Source: Oscillospiraceae bacterium | Lineage (GTDB): Bacteria > Bacillota > Clostridia > Oscillospirales > Ruminococcaceae | Reading direction: 5' to 3' | Length of the DNA stretch: 7,966 nucleotides | Assembly: GCA_004555865.1 (NCBI GenBank) | Contig: SFJO01000033.1 | Location: 1-7,966, forward strand | Part shown: one piece after another, positions 5,890 through 7,966 of the stretch | Numbering within the stretch: position 1 is the first letter of the stretch | Layout of the letters: the number at the start of each line of letters is the position of its first letter | Position numbers and translations under genes: made by a program | The notes under the pieces: generated by a model | Told to the model about the DNA's origin: nothing | Seen by the model: only the letters and a program-made list of their open reading frames with translations | Database searches by the model: none

Positions 5890-7329
5890 TCAATAGGCCT
5901 TGCCCCAGACCACCATCTTCTTGGCGGGCTTGCCGCAGCAGGGGCAGACATCGCTCAGCTGCTCCTGCTCAAAGGGCATGCAGCGGCTGGAGAGGTCAGC
6001 CTCGGCCTTCATCTTCTCCTCGCAGGCCAGGTCACCGCACCACATGGCTTTGATGAAGCCGGTGGTACCGGCGGCCAGCTCCTTCACTTCCTCCCAGTTG
6101 TGGGCGGCGAAGGTGCGGGCTTCCCGGTTTTCCAGGGCGCGCTGGTAGATGTTCTTGGCCAGGGCCTCCAGCTGGGCGGGAATGGCGGTCTCCAGCTCGT
6201 CCAGGCTCACGAACACCTTTTCGCGGGTGTCGCGGCGCACCAGCACGCACTGGTTCTTCTCCATATCCTTGGGGCCGATTTCCAGGCGCAGGGGCACGCC
6301 CTTCATCTCCCACTGGCTGAACTTCCAGCCGGGGCTGTTGTCGCTGTTGTCCAGCTTCACGCGGGCAAACTTGGAAATGCGGGCGGCCAGCTCCTCCGCC
6401 TTCTCGCTCACGCCGGGCTTGTGGGCCGCGATGGGAACGATCACCACCTGGAAGGGAGCGATGGCGGGGGGCAGAATCAGGCCCTCGTCGTCGCCGTGGG
6501 TCATGATGATGGCGCCGATCAGACGGGTGGAAGAACCCCAGCTGGTCTGATAGGGGTGCTGCAGCTTGTTGTCGCGGCCGGCAAAGGTCACGTCGTAGGC
6601 CTTGCTGAACTTATCGCCGAAGTAATGGCTGGTGCCGCTCTGCAGGGCCTTGCCGTCCTTCATCATGGCCTCGATGGTGTAGGTGGCCTCGGCACCGGCA
6701 AACTTTTCCTTGTCGGTCTTGCGGCCCTTCAGCACGGGAATGCACAGGTCGTTCTGGCAGAAGTCGGCGTAGCAGTTCAGCTGCTGCTCCGTCTCAGCCT
6801 CGGCCTCGGCAGCGGTCTCATGGATGGTGTGGCCCTCCTGCCACCAGAACTCACGGGTGCGCAGGAAGGGACGGGTGGTCTTTTCCCAGCGCACCACGCT
6901 GCACCACTGGTTGTACTTCATGGGCAGGTCACGCCAAGAGTGCAGCACATGGGCGAAATGGTCGCTGAACAGGGTCTCGCTGGTGGGGCGCACGCACAGC
7001 CGCTCCTCCAGAGGGTTCGAGCCGCCGCTGGTCACCCAGGCCACCTCGGGGGCGAAGCCTTCCACCAGCTCGCCCTCCTTCTTCAGCAGGCTCTCGGTGA
7101 TCAGCATGGGCATGGCCACGTTTTCATGGCCGGTGGCCTTGAACCGGGCATCCAGATCCTTCTGGATGTTTTCCCAGATGGCGTAGCCGTAGGGGCGCAT
7201 CACCATAAAGCCCTTCACGCTGGAATAATCCACCAGCTCTGCCTTCAGGCAGATGTCGGTGTACCACTGGGTAAAGTCCACTTCCTGGGCGGTAATGGCC
7301 TCAACCAGCTTTTTTTTGCCTTCACTCAT
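5890..7329 (-). CDS. proS: Prolyl-tRNA synthetase, type 3 (ProS)
   Basis: A 479-residue class II aminoacyl-tRNA synthetase that charges tRNA-Pro in the cytoplasm. ATG 7329 is chosen because AGGAG (7337-7341) lies 7 bases upstream; the in-frame TTG at 7335 is too close. The catalytic core spans residues about 15-290: the RPTSE loop at 114-118, motif 2 FLRTREFWWQEGHT at 155-168 (R157 and R159 binding ATP, E165 and H167 near the active site) and motif 3 around GSSTRLIGA (265-273, R269). The anticodon-binding domain follows (about 292-390, beginning FQVVIVPI). The C-terminal zinc domain has C431 and C436 (WCGDLACEEK) and CPCC (462-465), ending in the conserved terminal Tyr (GKAY). Length and zinc tail identify the archaeal/eukaryote-like form; no editing insertion between motifs 2 and 3 is present, unlike the E. 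coli-type enzyme of about 570 residues. It is downstream of acpP on the same strand, separated by a terminator hairpin. Confidence 0.97.
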   Translation of the reverse strand: MSEGKKKLVEAITAQEVDFTQWYTDICLKAELVDYSSVKGFMVMRPYGYAIWENIQKDLDARFKATGHENVAMPMLITESLLKKEGELVEGFAPEVAWVTSGGSNPLEERLCVRPTSETLFSDHFAHVLHSWRDLPMKYNQWCSVVRWEKTTRPFLRTREFWWQEGHTIHETAAEAEAETEQQLNCYADFCQNDLCIPVLKGRKTDKEKFAGAEATYTIEAMMKDGKALQSGTSHYFGDKFSKAYDVTFAGRDNKLQHPYQTSWGSSTRLIGAIIMTHGDDEGLILPPAIAPFQVVIVPIAAHKPGVSEKAEELAARISKFARVKLDNSDNSPGWKFSQWEMKGVPLRLEIGPKDMEKNQCVLVRRDTREKVFVSLDELETAIPAQLEALAKNIYQRALENREARTFAAHNWEEVKELAAGTTGFIKAMWCGDLACEEKMKAEADLSSRCMPFEQEQLSDVCPCCGKPAKKMVVWGKAY

Positions 7330-7336
7330 GTTCAAA

Positions 7337-7341
7337 CTCCT
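7337..7341 (-). promoter_or_regulatory. Ribosome binding site deciding the proS start
   Basis: AGGAG on the minus strand, seven bases before ATG 7329 and only one before the competing in-frame TTG at 7335. A small GC-rich hairpin (7349-7354 with 7361-7366) sits just upstream. Confidence 0.75.
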
Positions 7342-7371
7342 TCATCCTGGGCCGAAACCGCGGCCCTTCAC

Positions 7372-7404
7372 GAAAAAAGCCCCCTGCACGGGTTGGGCAG
7401 GGGG
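7372..7404 (-). terminator. Rho-independent terminator after acpP
   Basis: Minus-strand CCCCCTGC (7404-7397) pairs perfectly with 7387-7380 around a 9-base loop, followed by GCTTTTTTCG. A second hairpin (7411-7416 with 7422-7427) lies between it and the acpP stop, without a T run on this strand. Confidence 0.8.
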
Positions 7405-7437
7405 ACGGACCGGACGTTTCCCGTCCGAAAAACCAAA

Positions 7438-7671
7438 TCAGGTATTGGCGTCGATGAAGCGGACCACGTCGCCCACAGTGTGCAGCTTCTCCACCTCTTC
7501 GTCGGGCACTTCGATGCCGAACTCATCCTCCAGGCTCATGACCATATCGACCACGTCCAGGCTGTCGGCGTCAAAATCCTCCATGATGTTGCTGTCCATG
7601 GTGATACGGTCTTCATCAATTTCCAGCTGTTCCGCCAGCATGGTGCGGACCCGCTCAAAAATTTCGTCCAT
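7438..7671 (-). CDS. acpP: Acyl carrier protein
   Basis: A 77-residue carrier of growing acyl chains in type II fatty acid synthesis. The start at 7671 agrees with the normal ACP length and with AGGAG (7683-7687), although the spacing of 11 bases is a little long; an in-frame TTG at 7707 precedes the ribosome binding site and is rejected. The 4'-phosphopantetheine attachment site is DADSLD (residues 34-39), with S37 carrying the prosthetic group. The four-helix pattern is clear: helix I 3-17, helix II from S37 (LDVVDMVMSLEDEF) and the later VEKLHTVGDVVRFI. The protein is strongly acidic, as typical. No fab genes are visible on the left; the region upstream of its promoter is cut by the window edge. 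It is transcribed from the near-consensus promoter at 7805-7833. A carrier dedicated to another pathway cannot be excluded, but the sequence is ordinary AcpP. Confidence 0.93.
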   Translation of the reverse strand: MDEIFERVRTMLAEQLEIDEDRITMDSNIMEDFDADSLDVVDMVMSLEDEFGIEVPDEEVEKLHTVGDVVRFIDANT

Positions 7672-7682
7672 ATCCGAAAACT

Positions 7683-7687
7683 CTCCT
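7683..7687 (-). promoter_or_regulatory. Ribosome binding site deciding the acpP start
   Basis: AGGAG on the minus strand, eleven bases before ATG 7671. It rules out the TTG at 7707, which would be upstream of it. Confidence 0.65.
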
Positions 7688-7804
7688 TTGTCTCGCAGGG
7701 CAATCAATGCCGTTAAAATTCCCCTTGCACAACGGGAAATGTGAAAGGGCAGCAGCCGCCAGAAAAAAGAGAAGTTCCCATCAGGGGCCGCCGAATCTAT
7801 ATTG

Positions 7805-7833
7805 TTTATAGCCTATCTTCCCCCCCTTGTCAA
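7805..7833 (-). promoter_or_regulatory. Sigma-A promoter of acpP
   Basis: On the minus strand, a consensus -35 TTGACA (7833-7828) is followed by a 17-base spacer with a G7 run and a -10 TATAAA (7810-7805, 5 of 6 matches). Transcription would start near 7798, giving a leader of about 127 bases before ATG 7671. The only near-perfect promoter on this strand in the window; it suits a highly expressed gene. Confidence 0.85.
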
Positions 7834-7847
7834 GGTCTTTTTGACAA
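7827..7847. promoter_or_regulatory. Inverted repeat overlapping the acpP -35 box
   Basis: TTGTCAA (7827-7833) and TTGACAA (7841-7847) form a perfect 7-bp inverted repeat with a 7-base spacer. One arm contains the -35 hexamer, so a bound protein would occlude the promoter. It does not match the FapR or FabT boxes that I recall. Confidence 0.4.
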
Positions 7848-7925
7848 ATGGCCGCGGATGTGGACAGACGGACCAAACGGGGCGAAAATTCGCACCCTGC
7901 GGTTTGGCCAGGCCGGATTGGCTGC

Positions 7926-7949
7926 AAGGCCCTGCAGATGGGCCTTTCT
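7926..7949. other. Weak hairpin near the right edge
   Basis: AAGGCCC (7926-7932) pairs with GGGCCTT (7940-7946), followed by TTCT on the plus strand. The T run is poor on either strand. It might end a gene beyond the right edge. No gene is seen between 7848 and 7966. Confidence 0.3.
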
Positions 7950-7966
7950 GCGGAATGTTTAAGAGC

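Noticed and set aside
6100..7716. 538-codon plus-strand open frame opposite proS and acpP
   Set aside because: Antisense shadow caused by GC-rich codon use in proS; the minus-strand product is unmistakable.
7841..7846. Plus-strand TTGACA as a promoter reading to the right
   Set aside because: No acceptable -10 hexamer at 16-18 bases and no gene follows within the window; it is better explained as an arm of the inverted repeat at the acpP promoter.
1..7966. CRISPR arrays, tRNA or rRNA genes, insertion sequences
   Set aside because: No regularly spaced repeats, no cloverleaf-like sequence and no transposase motifs were seen on either strand.

Overview
The window looks like a chromosomal segment from a high-GC, anaerobic gut-type Firmicute, probably in the Oscillospiraceae/Ruminococcaceae (Faecalibacterium, Subdoligranulum or Gemmiger relatives). 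The reasons are a short clostridial-type flavodoxin paired with a DUF3793 protein, a type 3 (archaeal/eukaryote-like) prolyl-tRNA synthetase with a C-terminal Cys cluster, AGGAG ribosome binding sites and sigma-A promoters. This placement is inferred from protein character, not from a marker gene.

Left edge (1-1005): the 3' part of a defence effector. The reading frame is open through the left edge. It carries the end of a Cap12-type TIR domain (RDNVLFEIGL) followed by a prokaryotic STING domain (GYASNF, then YDFPTSL). I read it as a TIR-STING effector of a CBASS anti-phage system. The partner cyclase should lie to the left, outside the window. A strong hairpin terminator closes the unit.

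Region 1006-2861: about 425 bases without a recognisable gene, then a good promoter (TTGACA-17-TATTCT with an extended -10), then two nearly identical 22-base operator-like palindromes 123 bases apart. These precede a two-gene operon of a DUF3793 protein and a flavodoxin, closed by a terminator. The layout fits a metal- (probably iron-) responsive electron-transfer operon.

Region 2862-4735: a promoter and a 20-base tandem repeat precede a LacX-like aldose 1-epimerase gene. Six bases after it comes tcdA (tRNA threonylcarbamoyladenosine dehydratase). A bidirectional terminator separates these plus-strand genes from the minus-strand genes to the right.

Region 4736-7966 (minus strand): acpP (acyl carrier protein) is transcribed from a near-consensus promoter whose -35 box lies inside an inverted repeat. 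It is followed by proS and then by a YrbG-type sodium/calcium exchanger. Hairpin terminators lie after acpP and after proS. The last 120 bases hold no gene that I can support.

In sum, an accessory anti-phage effector sits beside housekeeping and redox genes. The most notable items are the TIR-STING effector and the paired operators of the DUF3793-flavodoxin operon.
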